A program made the position numbers and the translations under genes. Of a stretch of 6,265 nucleotides of DNA, positions 1 through 6,181 are shown in pieces (position 1 is the first letter of the stretch; every line of letters begins with the position of its first letter). The notes under the pieces were generated by a model. The model ran no database searches and was not told the DNA's origin. It saw only the letters and a program-made list of their open reading frames with translations. Source of the stretch: Victivallales bacterium (GTDB lineage: Bacteria; Verrucomicrobiota; Lentisphaeria; Oligosphaerales; Oligosphaeraceae). The DNA lies in the NCBI GenBank assembly GCA_017615955.1, contig JAFZZD010000523.1, positions 1-6,265 on the forward strand, written 5' to 3'.

Positions 1-17
1 AGCGCCGCTTCGGCGCT
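1..17. other. Perfect short hairpin at the window's left edge
   Basis: Positions 1-7 and 11-17 are perfect inverted complements around a 3-base centre (AGCGCCG / CGGCGCT), giving a stable GC-rich stem. It lies just beyond the T-run of the phasin terminator when read on the minus strand. It could be the stem of a second, tandem terminator whose T-run lies outside the window, or part of a terminator for a convergent gene to the left. On the plus strand no T-run follows it; an A-run does. Only the inverted repeat is seen directly; the role is open. Confidence 0.4.
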
Positions 18-22
18 CATTC

Positions 23-56
23 AAAAAAAAAGTGCCTCGGCATTAAAGCGAGGCAC
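23..56 (-). terminator. Rho-independent terminator of the phasin-like gene
   Basis: Read on the minus strand, an 8-bp perfect stem (GTGCCTCG pairing with CGAGGCAC, plus-strand 32-39 with 49-56) closes a 9-base loop and is followed at once by nine consecutive T (plus-strand A at 23-31). This is a textbook intrinsic terminator, 18 nt past the TAA stop of the phasin-like gene. On the plus strand the same stem is followed by a T-rich stretch (58-76), so it may also stop transcription entering from the left. Confidence 0.9.
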
Positions 57-74
57 CTCGTTGTTGTTTTTGTT

Positions 75-386
75 TTAGGCTTTCTTCCCTTCCAGTTCGG
101 CGATTCTGGCCTCCAGTGCGGCGACTTTAGCCTCCAGGTCGGCGATTTTCGCCGCGCCTGGCATGAGGGACTGTCCCCTGCTCTTGATTGCCTCGTCCAC
201 TGCCTTCTGGATGGTTTCCTTTGCCTTTTCGCCCTCTTTTATGAAGGTCTGCATCAAGGTATCACCTTCGTTTTCGGTGATTTCAGCCTTCTTGACAGCA
301 TCCTTTATGAGGTTTTCAGCCGCGTTCTTGCTGATTGACAACGCGCCCAGCCCCAGAAGAAATGCATTTTCAATGATATTGGCCAT
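75..386 (-). CDS. Phasin-superfamily small protein with C-terminal coiled coil
   Basis: A 103-residue protein with no signal peptide. The N-terminal part (about residues 7-70) has the phasin-superfamily pattern: a short hydrophobic start with LGLGA (12-16), then Lys/Glu-rich amphipathic helix ending in a KKAE turn and an acidic ENEGD stretch, then a second charged helix. Residues 77-99 form clear heptads with Leu, Val and Ile spacing (ADLEAKVAALEARIAELE), so a coiled coil for oligomerisation. Known phasins coat polyhydroxyalkanoate granules or regulate their synthesis; short members of this superfamily also occur in genomes not known to make the polymer, so granule binding is not proven here. 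The ATG at 386 is set by AAGGAG 8 nt upstream. It is the last gene before a strong terminator and lies 79 nt after the UbiB-like gene, possibly with its own promoter. Family assignment is good; function is uncertain. Confidence 0.8.
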   Translation of the reverse strand: MANIIENAFLLGLGALSISKNAAENLIKDAVKKAEITENEGDTLMQTFIKEGEKAKETIQKAVDEAIKSRGQSLMPGAAKIADLEAKVAALEARIAELEGKKA

Positions 387-415
387 TTGTGTTGCTCCTT
401 GTTGTTATTGTTGTT
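387..415 (-). promoter_or_regulatory. CAA-rich leader and ribosome binding site of the phasin-like gene
   Basis: The minus-strand leader directly before the ATG is almost only A and C, in AAC/CAA triplets, interrupted by a strong AAGGAG Shine-Dalgarno (plus-strand 395-400) at 8-nt spacing. Lacking G and U, it cannot fold, so the ribosome site should be fully exposed. That suggests high translation, as would suit an abundant structural protein. The composition and motif are seen directly; the expression level is inferred. Confidence 0.7.
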
Positions 416-433
416 AGAGTTGAAAATTGCGGA

Positions 434-461
434 AAGATAACTTAAATGCAAAAGTGTTCAA
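434..461 (-). promoter_or_regulatory. Candidate sigma-70 promoter for the phasin-like gene
   Basis: On the minus strand TTGAAC (461-456, 4 of 6 matches to TTGACA) is followed after 16 nt by TATCTT (439-434, 4 of 6 matches to TATAAT). It sits in the AT-rich gap just after the stop of the UbiB-like gene and would start transcription near position 427, giving a roughly 40-nt leader. The match is moderate, so the gene could also be read only from the upstream operon. Confidence 0.4.
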
Positions 462-465
462 GTGC

Positions 466-2151
466 CTATCTGGCATTTTTTATCAGCATTATCAAGCCAA
501 TTGTCGCCGACACTGCAAATGTGGCAAAGCCCAATACCGACACGTCAAACATCAATGGTGGTATTCTTGCAAGAAGCATAAGCGCACCGCTTACCAGGGA
601 GGCCGCCACCACGAGTCCCGCCGCCAGGTTGCGAAGGGAATTATCCATAACCCTGGACAGTTTGCTTATGTCCTCAATCTGGTGATTCACCTTGAGCCTT
701 CCCTCCTTCAGCATCCTGATGATGGTTTCCGCTGCTTCGGGAAACATCTTCGCCAGCTCAATCCAGTCATTCGCCAGTTCCAGGGTGCCCTTGATGTGCT
801 TTGCAGGATTCAACCGCTCTATGGACTGGCGCAGCATATATGGATGCAATTGCCTATAGATGTTGAAATCTGGCACAAGCTCCCTTCCCATGGCATCCGC
901 ATAAGACAAGGCGCGTATCATGCTGTAGAAATGGGGACGCAGGCACAGCTTGCGCCTATAGCAAAGCCGATAGAAGTCCCTGGTAAAGTCCATTATGCTC
1001 AAGTCCTCCACATTGCCGTGGAAATGGCTGGCAACCATTGAGGCTATGTCTCTTTCCAGGCCATCGGCGTCCACATTGTCAGGCTGGACGGACATTGCCA
1101 GGATGCACTTTGTCATTTCATGGTAATTGTCCATGTACATCATCGTTACCAGTTTTTTGATGATGTTCCTGTCACCTTCGGTAAGCCTTCCCATCACGCC
1201 GAAGTCTATATATGCGATTTTCGAGCCAGGCAGTACGAACATGTTTCCCGAATGGGGGTCGCCATGGAAGAAGCCATGGTCAAAGAACTGCGCAAGAAGC
1301 AATTTCACGCCCAATTCCCCCACATGCCTGATGTCAATGCCTGACTTGCGCAGTTTTTCAGGATTGGTGGCATGAATGCCCTCGATATAGGTCATGGTCA
1401 GCACCTTTGAAGTGGAGTATTTTGGGAAAGGACGCGGCACAACCAGTTCCTCTTCCAGGGCAAATTGACGCCCGAACGCAATCATGTTGGCGGCCTCGTT
1501 GTGGAAATCCAATTCCTTCAACAATGAATCCGCAAAGTCCTCCACCAGCTTTGTGGGTTTGAAAAGCGCCATTTCCGGCACATTCTCCTCCAAATGCAAT
1601 GCCAAATAGGACAGGATCTCCAAATCCACCTTTATGACATTCATTATATTCGGTCTCTGGATTTTCACAAACACGCGGGTCCCGTCCTTGAGCCGGGCCT
1701 TGTACCCCTGTGCAATAGAGGCTGACCCTGCTGGCTCGTCGGAAAAATCCTGGAACAAATCCTCTATCTCGCCATCCAGCTCCTGCCGTATGATCGCCCG
1801 CACATCCTGGAATGGAAAAGGAGGCACTTTCTCACGCAAGGTGGAAAGGGCCTCAATCATCTCGTTGGACAAGATATCGGGACGTGTGGACAGGAACTGC
1901 CCCAGCTTGACAAAGGTGGGTCCCAGCTCCACAAGCGTGGAACGAAAACGCTCCGCCAGTTTGGATTCGGCAAGCTGCCTGTCCTCAAGTTTTCTGCTTG
2001 ACAGAAAAACCATCTTGCCAGGCATGTACAATTTCAAATCACTGAAGATATAGCCGAAGCCATTCTTTATTATGATATTGAAGATCTGCCGATACCGCTT
2101 CACGTGGCGGTACGTCCTGGTTATGTTCCTCAATGTCCTAATGCCATTCAT
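466..2151 (-). CDS. ABC1/UbiB (AarF)-family atypical protein kinase, membrane-anchored
   Basis: 561 residues from the ATG at 2151, close to the usual bacterial UbiB length of about 550. Family hallmarks appear in order: KLGQ (residues 82-85) in the KxGQ motif, a GSASIAQ nucleotide loop (142-148), the ATP-site lysine in VFVK (K163), KELDF (212-216), the catalytic loop HGDPHSGN (296-303) and DFG (316-318). Two hydrophobic C-terminal helices (about 508-530 and 535-556) match the membrane anchor of UbiB. The family are ATPases/kinase-like proteins that support ubiquinone synthesis or wider lipid handling; whether this host makes ubiquinone cannot be told, so no gene name is given. It starts 10 nt after the histidine-kinase stop, without a clear Shine-Dalgarno, so translation is probably coupled. 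A GTG at 2157, behind a weak GGAAAA, is an alternative. The in-frame ATG at 2193 is less likely: it lies inside the kinase gene with no binding site. Confidence 0.93.
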   Translation of the reverse strand: MNGIRTLRNITRTYRHVKRYRQIFNIIIKNGFGYIFSDLKLYMPGKMVFLSSRKLEDRQLAESKLAERFRSTLVELGPTFVKLGQFLSTRPDILSNEMIEALSTLREKVPPFPFQDVRAIIRQELDGEIEDLFQDFSDEPAGSASIAQGYKARLKDGTRVFVKIQRPNIMNVIKVDLEILSYLALHLEENVPEMALFKPTKLVEDFADSLLKELDFHNEAANMIAFGRQFALEEELVVPRPFPKYSTSKVLTMTYIEGIHATNPEKLRKSGIDIRHVGELGVKLLLAQFFDHGFFHGDPHSGNMFVLPGSKIAYIDFGVMGRLTEGDRNIIKKLVTMMYMDNYHEMTKCILAMSVQPDNVDADGLERDIASMVASHFHGNVEDLSIMDFTRDFYRLCYRRKLCLRPHFYSMIRALSYADAMGRELVPDFNIYRQLHPYMLRQSIERLNPAKHIKGTLELANDWIELAKMFPEAAETIIRMLKEGRLKVNHQIEDISKLSRVMDNSLRNLAAGLVVAASLVSGALMLLARIPPLMFDVSVLGFATFAVSATIGLIMLIKNAR

Positions 2152-2161
2152 TGTCACGCAT

Positions 2162-3334
2162 TCAGTTTTCCAGCAGTCGCGTCTGCCTGACATAAAGCGG
2201 CAGGCTGATGGTCACCGCGCTGCCCTGCCCCGGCTCGCTCTCGATCGCCAGCGTTCCGCCATGGGCCCGGACTATTCTGTCCACAATAAGCAAACCCAGC
2301 CCCGTGCCAGAACTCTTTGTAGTGAAATACGGATCCAGCAATTTGGGCATTTCCTCCTCACGGATGCCCTTGCCCGTGTCGATGAACTTGACGTTCACAT
2401 AAACATCGTCGGCATTGCAGGATATGTATATGGTGCCCTTGTCATGCATTGCCTGCATCGCGTTCTTTATGATATTGAAGAATGCCTGTGTAAGCTGATC
2501 CGGGTCTCCGAATACCACAGGCAAATTGGGCTGTATGCTGACTTCCAGCGAAATGCCGTGGTTTTTAAGTTCCTCCGCCATGAAGCCCGCCGCGTCGGCT
2601 ATGAGTTTAGGCATATCCAGCAGCACGGAATTGATTGGCGCAGGTCTTATGGCGCTGAGGAAATTTTTGACTATGGTGTCCAGCCGTCTTACTTCCTGCT
2701 CGGTGGTGTCTATAAACGACAGCAGCTGCTCCTTCTCGCTGGAATCAGGCAGTTTTCTTAAAGTCCTTTTAGTGAGCTGCAGGTGTATTCCCAGGCTGTT
2801 GAGTGGGTTTCCCAGTTCGTGAGCCACCCCCGCCGCCAGCTGCGTGATTGCCTTGATTTTCTGTGTCTCCAGGTTGATTTCCGCATTCTGCACCGATTCA
2901 GTCACATCCTGGAATATAAGCGTCGCAAGCGGCGCGTCCTTCTTGCCGCCTTGCCTGGCTATGGGCATTATGTAGAAACTGAGGAAACGATGCTCGGGAT
3001 AGAACACCTCTATCTCACGGCGGGAGGCGGAAGGAAACTTTGCGTCCTTGCCAGCATAGTCCTGCCATGGGAACTGCCTGAAGTATTTTTCAATGCTCTG
3101 CCCAATGTCCTCAAGCCCTATGCCCAGCATGGGCTTGCATGCGGAATTGGCGAAGGCAATCTTGAAATCACCGTCAATTACGATTATCGCCTCATGGATT
3201 GTATTGAACACGCTTTCAAGAAAGCCCTGCTCCTCGATGATGCGGGAAAGATATGCCTGGAGGCTGTCATTGTCCAGCTTGTCAAGCCGCCGAAGCAGTC
3301 TTTTGGCAAAGCCCTTGTTCTTGTCTGGTATCAT
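2162..3334 (-). CDS. Soluble PAS-domain sensor histidine kinase
   Basis: A 390-residue two-component sensor kinase with no membrane segment or signal peptide. A charged N-terminal helix (about 1-38) leads into a PAS sensor domain (about 40-146, ending FQDVTE). The HisKA dimerisation domain follows, with the phospho-accepting His in HELGNPL (H172), then the ATPase domain: N-box around NIIKNAMQ (287-294), DTGKGI (319-324), F-box DPYFTTK (334-340) and GTGLGL (343-348). All catalytic motifs are intact, and the layout resembles NtrB/AtoS-type kinases. The start at 3334 is firm: GAGGAGG lies 4 nt upstream and the ATG overlaps the stop of the phospholipid synthase gene as ATGA. No response regulator lies in the window, so the partner is unknown. 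The PAS ligand cannot be read from the sequence. Position between the synthase and UbiB-like genes suggests an input tied to membrane or redox state (inference). Confidence 0.95.
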   Translation of the reverse strand: MIPDKNKGFAKRLLRRLDKLDNDSLQAYLSRIIEEQGFLESVFNTIHEAIIVIDGDFKIAFANSACKPMLGIGLEDIGQSIEKYFRQFPWQDYAGKDAKFPSASRREIEVFYPEHRFLSFYIMPIARQGGKKDAPLATLIFQDVTESVQNAEINLETQKIKAITQLAAGVAHELGNPLNSLGIHLQLTKRTLRKLPDSSEKEQLLSFIDTTEQEVRRLDTIVKNFLSAIRPAPINSVLLDMPKLIADAAGFMAEELKNHGISLEVSIQPNLPVVFGDPDQLTQAFFNIIKNAMQAMHDKGTIYISCNADDVYVNVKFIDTGKGIREEEMPKLLDPYFTTKSSGTGLGLLIVDRIVRAHGGTLAIESEPGQGSAVTISLPLYVRQTRLLEN

Positions 3335-4704
3335 TGCGCCTCCTCGCCACTGGCATTCGCATCAGGGCAGGACAGCCTGTTCACCTTCTGCATGCCGCAA
3401 AGCATATAGACTATGCTGCCCAAAAAGCAAGTCCACACAAAAGCGGGGCGATAATATTTCATGGCAATGGCCATCACGGTGAGAATTATCACCAGGATTG
3501 CAATAAGCAGCTTCACGCCACGGGGAATCTGCGGCAAAATGACCTGCCCGAAATGGCAGTAATGCACATTGGATACCATAAGGCAGGCGGACAGCAGAAC
3601 CAGAGCCGCCGCCAGGTACATCGCCCATTGCTGCCCAACCGCCAAGGCCGCCAGGATTGACGAGCCAGCCAGCATGGCCCCTGCCGGAGACGGCGTGCCC
3701 TGGAATATGCCCCTGGGCAGGTTTTCCGTTGGCTTGAGGAAGCGATAGAGCCTGTAAACCAGGCAGACCACATAGAACAGCGCCAGGATAGCGGCAAGCC
3801 ATACTGGGAACGCGGTGTTCTGGACCATGCACTTGAAAATCATGGTGCCAATTGCCAGGCCGAAACTGGTGGCGTCCGCAATGTCATCGAAAAGCGGTCC
3901 TCTTTTGGTGGAGCCATACTTGCGGGCCAGGCGCCCGTCGAACAAATCGAAGAACTGCCCCACGAACACCAGCACCATGCACAGAACGTAATGGGACAGG
4001 AGAGCCTGCCATATCGCCAGCACGCCGCACACGAAGTTGGCCAGAGTAAGTGTGTTTGCATACCAGTTGTCTGGTATGATTTTGCAGTAGCAGGAAAGTG
4101 CGCCGAGAATAAGACAGGCGTACATGAGCGCATCGACTGTCGGCTTGTTCACAATGACAATGCTGTCAATCTGGTTCAAAGCAATGAGCGCGATCAGCAC
4201 GGTGGTCAAGGCGGTCTTCGCCTTGCCGAATTGATTTGCAGCCTTCTTCTTGACAAAGAGCCTGGAGGCCTGCCCCACTATATCGACGGCAATGAACGCC
4301 AGCACTGGCACTGGATCCAGCGAGGGGACCACCTTTGACGACATGCAGAAGAAAAGCAGCGCCGGGAAGTACATGAACTTGTCGCTCAATGGATCCAGCC
4401 ACTTGCCAGTTTCGGTGCCCAGATCGCAGCCCCGGGCGATGGTGCCGTCCGACAAATCAGTGATCATCCAGAAGGAAAACCATATCACAGCCGTGGACCA
4501 ATGCCCCAAATACGCAAGGTATATGCTGAGGCATCCCATTGGAAGGCGCAGGATGGACAGGCTGTTGGGATGCAGCGGCCAGAAAGAACGTATGAAAGCC
4601 CGCGCACCTTCATGCCGTATTGCATTGAGCAAAATTACACGCTCGGCAAGCAACATCAAAAGCACCAGAACCGTAATTGACCAAATGTTGTTCAAATTCA
4701 TCAT
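3331..4704 (-). CDS. Tandem CDP-alcohol phosphatidyltransferase (PgsA-like plus PssA-like fusion)
   Basis: A 457-residue, very hydrophobic protein (about 14-15 membrane segments) holding two CDP-alcohol phosphatidyltransferase domains; single-domain enzymes are about 180-250 residues. The first motif (D83 to D108) matches DxxDGxxARx8Gx3Dx3D exactly and continues GKWLDPLSDKFMY, as in phosphatidylglycerophosphate synthase (PgsA). The second (D253 to D277) has all key Asp, Gly, Ala and Arg residues, with one residue less before the Gly. Its surroundings, NTLTLANFVCGVLAI (217-231), DDIADATSFGLA and GTPSPAGAM (336-344), are PssA-like (phosphatidylserine synthase). Both domains would use CDP-diacylglycerol in the membrane, with glycerol-3-phosphate and serine as likely acceptors; acceptors are inferred. 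Two ATG codons (4704 and 4701) follow AGGAA at 4713-4709; spacing slightly favours 4701. The gene begins 63 nt after the oxidoreductase and overlaps the kinase gene by 4 nt. Two C-terminal helices (about 397-437) extend beyond the second core domain. Confidence 0.9.
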   Translation of the reverse strand: MMNLNNIWSITVLVLLMLLAERVILLNAIRHEGARAFIRSFWPLHPNSLSILRLPMGCLSIYLAYLGHWSTAVIWFSFWMITDLSDGTIARGCDLGTETGKWLDPLSDKFMYFPALLFFCMSSKVVPSLDPVPVLAFIAVDIVGQASRLFVKKKAANQFGKAKTALTTVLIALIALNQIDSIVIVNKPTVDALMYACLILGALSCYCKIIPDNWYANTLTLANFVCGVLAIWQALLSHYVLCMVLVFVGQFFDLFDGRLARKYGSTKRGPLFDDIADATSFGLAIGTMIFKCMVQNTAFPVWLAAILALFYVVCLVYRLYRFLKPTENLPRGIFQGTPSPAGAMLAGSSILAALAVGQQWAMYLAAALVLLSACLMVSNVHYCHFGQVILPQIPRGVKLLIAILVIILTVMAIAMKYYRPAFVWTCFLGSIVYMLCGMQKVNRLSCPDANASGEEAQ

Positions 4705-4767
4705 TCAATTCCTGTTCCACAAGACCACAAAAGAGAAATCCGCTGTGACCAGTGGATAAAATACAAA

Positions 4768-6105
4768 CTATTTCCTGTCCAGATTCGCGCCTGCCTCGAT
4801 GAGAGCCTTTCTCACCAGCTTTCCATCCAGTTGAGGCAATGGCGTTCCGCTCTGTATCGACAATGCTGCGGCAACACCCGCCGCCTGCCCAAGCGAGCAC
4901 ACTGGAGGCATCACGCGGCAGGAGCTGTTCGCCATCTGGTCACTGGAAATGCACCTTGAGGCGACTGCCATATTGTCCACCCCCTGTGGGATGATGCATC
5001 CGTAAGGTATCTCGTAGTACGTGTTCGGTTCAAGATGATAATGGACCGTGCCGTTTCCATGGGGATTATGCACGTCTATGCTGTAGTTGCAGCAGGCTAT
5101 GCCGTCAGGATAATGCCTGGTGGCCTTGACATCATCGCCGGTGATGCGCGCCAAGCCCTTTATGCGCCGTGATTCGCGTATTCCCACATCTCCGAACGAA
5201 CGCAGGTTCGCTTCCTTGAAGCCGGGGAATTCGGCCCTGAGCCACACAAGGTATTCCCTCAACTGCCGCCTTCCCTCGATTTCCGCCTCCGAAAGCGAGG
5301 CCGTGTCCGTGGCGTCCTTCTCAATTATGCGCGTTGTGTTGAAGTGCACGGAATTGGGTCCAAACGCATCGAAGCAAAGCAAACTCTCCCGTGGCGAACT
5401 TATCTTGCCTTCCTCCTTGGCCTTCGGGAAAAGATCTCTGGCGCAAACGTAGAATTCCTCGCAGCGGATGGTGCCATACGGAAGTTCCACATTGTCCAGG
5501 TCAAAGCAGGTCGTCATTGGCTGGCAGCTTTCAGGCGTGTCATCCGCCCCCATTTCAAACGGCGCACCCGCCAATGCGGCCAGGTCGCCATCGCCCGTGG
5601 CGTCAATGTATCTCTTCGCCACCACGGCGGCAAAGCCGCCCTTGCCATGTATCACGGCGGCCGCTATGTTGTGGCGGTCCTCCGACATGACCACATCCAC
5701 CAGGCGGCAATGATACCAGGGCTTGCAGCCCGCCTCCAGCAGCAAATCCTCCGCCGCCAGCGATACAAACGTGGGCGACACGGTGCGCTTTGAGCAAAGG
5801 CCAAACTCCATTTCCCTTTGCTTCTTCTGCATGGACGGCGGCAGATACGCCAGCATCCTGTCAAACCACTCCGTGTAAACTGGCCCGTCCAGGTATCCCT
5901 TGCTGTCCGCAGAATACATGAAGGGCGAGACTTCAGCCAAGGCGGCTGCGCCGCCAGGCCTGCCAGCCTGCTCGAATATGGCAACGCTGCACTTTGCGCG
6001 CGCCGCCATCACCGCAGCGCCAAGACCGCCAGGCCCCGCGCCAAAAACAGCCACATCACTCTCGGATATTACTTCTAGTTCCGTATTCTTCCACAATATA
6101 GACAT
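4768..6105 (-). CDS. FAD-dependent oxidoreductase (FAD_oxidored family), substrate unknown
   Basis: 445 residues from the ATG at 6105. A Rossmann fold opens near the N-terminus: AVFGAGPGG (residues 19-27) and the ribose-binding acid E45 in IFEQ. The family signatures follow: DATGDGDLAALAG (168-180), FNTTRI near 255-260, DVGIRESRRIKG (306-317), and a C-terminal FAD-binding segment (about 383-415) with SRCIS, RVMP and LGQAAGVAAAL. These define the FAD_oxidored group (PF12831-type), common in Planctomycetes, Lentisphaerae and soil bacteria; most members have no assigned substrate, though sugar or organic-acid oxidation is often suggested. No signal peptide, membrane segment or iron-sulfur motif is visible. 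The start is fixed by GGAGG 5 nt upstream; a TTG codon at 6117 overlaps that binding site and is not a credible start. It probably has its own promoter and is only loosely linked to the lipid genes downstream. Confidence 0.92.
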   Translation of the reverse strand: MSILWKNTELEVISESDVAVFGAGPGGLGAAVMAARAKCSVAIFEQAGRPGGAAALAEVSPFMYSADSKGYLDGPVYTEWFDRMLAYLPPSMQKKQREMEFGLCSKRTVSPTFVSLAAEDLLLEAGCKPWYHCRLVDVVMSEDRHNIAAAVIHGKGGFAAVVAKRYIDATGDGDLAALAGAPFEMGADDTPESCQPMTTCFDLDNVELPYGTIRCEEFYVCARDLFPKAKEEGKISSPRESLLCFDAFGPNSVHFNTTRIIEKDATDTASLSEAEIEGRRQLREYLVWLRAEFPGFKEANLRSFGDVGIRESRRIKGLARITGDDVKATRHYPDGIACCNYSIDVHNPHGNGTVHYHLEPNTYYEIPYGCIIPQGVDNMAVASRCISSDQMANSSCRVMPPVCSLGQAAGVAAALSIQSGTPLPQLDGKLVRKALIEAGANLDRK

Positions 6106-6110
6106 GTCAA

Positions 6111-6115
6111 CCTCC
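6111..6115 (-). promoter_or_regulatory. Ribosome binding site that decides the oxidoreductase start
   Basis: GGAGG on the minus strand, 5 nt before the ATG at 6105. An in-frame TTG at 6117-6115 overlaps this site, so an annotation starting there would be four residues too long. Confidence 0.8.
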
Positions 6116-6126
6116 AAACTGGCAAT

Positions 6127-6154
6127 AAAATAATGTAAATGCCTTAATTGTAAA
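6127..6154 (-). promoter_or_regulatory. Candidate sigma-70 promoter for the oxidoreductase gene
   Basis: On the minus strand TTTACA (6154-6149, 5 of 6 matches to TTGACA) is followed after 16 nt by TATTTT (6132-6127, 4 of 6 to TATAAT), inside the only AT-rich stretch between the GC-rich edge element and the gene. Transcription would start near 6120, about 15 nt before the ATG. No operator palindrome is evident. Other AT-rich hexamers nearby, such as TACAAT at 6152-6147, could also serve as a -10. Confidence 0.4.
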
Positions 6155-6181
6155 GGTATTAGGCAAGTTTATCTGCACGCT

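Noticed and set aside
427..1041. Plus-strand open frame of 204 codons
   Set aside because: It lies opposite the UbiB-like gene, which has all family motifs. The frame's product is rich in His, Gln and Arg with no recognisable domain, as expected from an antisense shadow.
1698..1730. Glycine in the alanine-rich nucleotide loop of the UbiB-like protein (GSASIAQ)
   Set aside because: Ala-to-Gly changes in this loop alter activity in studied homologues, but a glycine at this position also occurs in ordinary bacterial members, so it is not a sign of altered function.
2149..2193. Extended start of the UbiB-like protein at 2193
   Set aside because: The extra 14 residues lie inside the kinase gene, have no ribosome binding site, and precede the MNGIRTLRNI start typical for the family.
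2072..2761. Plus-strand open frame of 229 codons
   Set aside because: Antisense to the ATPase part of the histidine kinase and the start of the UbiB-like gene; no domain, no ribosome binding site of note.
2783..3409. Plus-strand open frame of 208 codons
   Set aside because: Antisense to the PAS and HisKA parts of the kinase; the kinase reading is certain and this frame shows no family features.
4753..4781. Possible promoter TGGACA-17-TATCCA before the phospholipid synthase gene
   Set aside because: The -10 matches only 3 of 6 positions. The 63-nt gap shows no convincing promoter or terminator, so read-through from the oxidoreductase is equally possible.
6105..6117. TTG start of the oxidoreductase at 6117
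   Set aside because: The TTG overlaps the GGAGG ribosome binding site of the ATG at 6105, so it cannot be used with that site.
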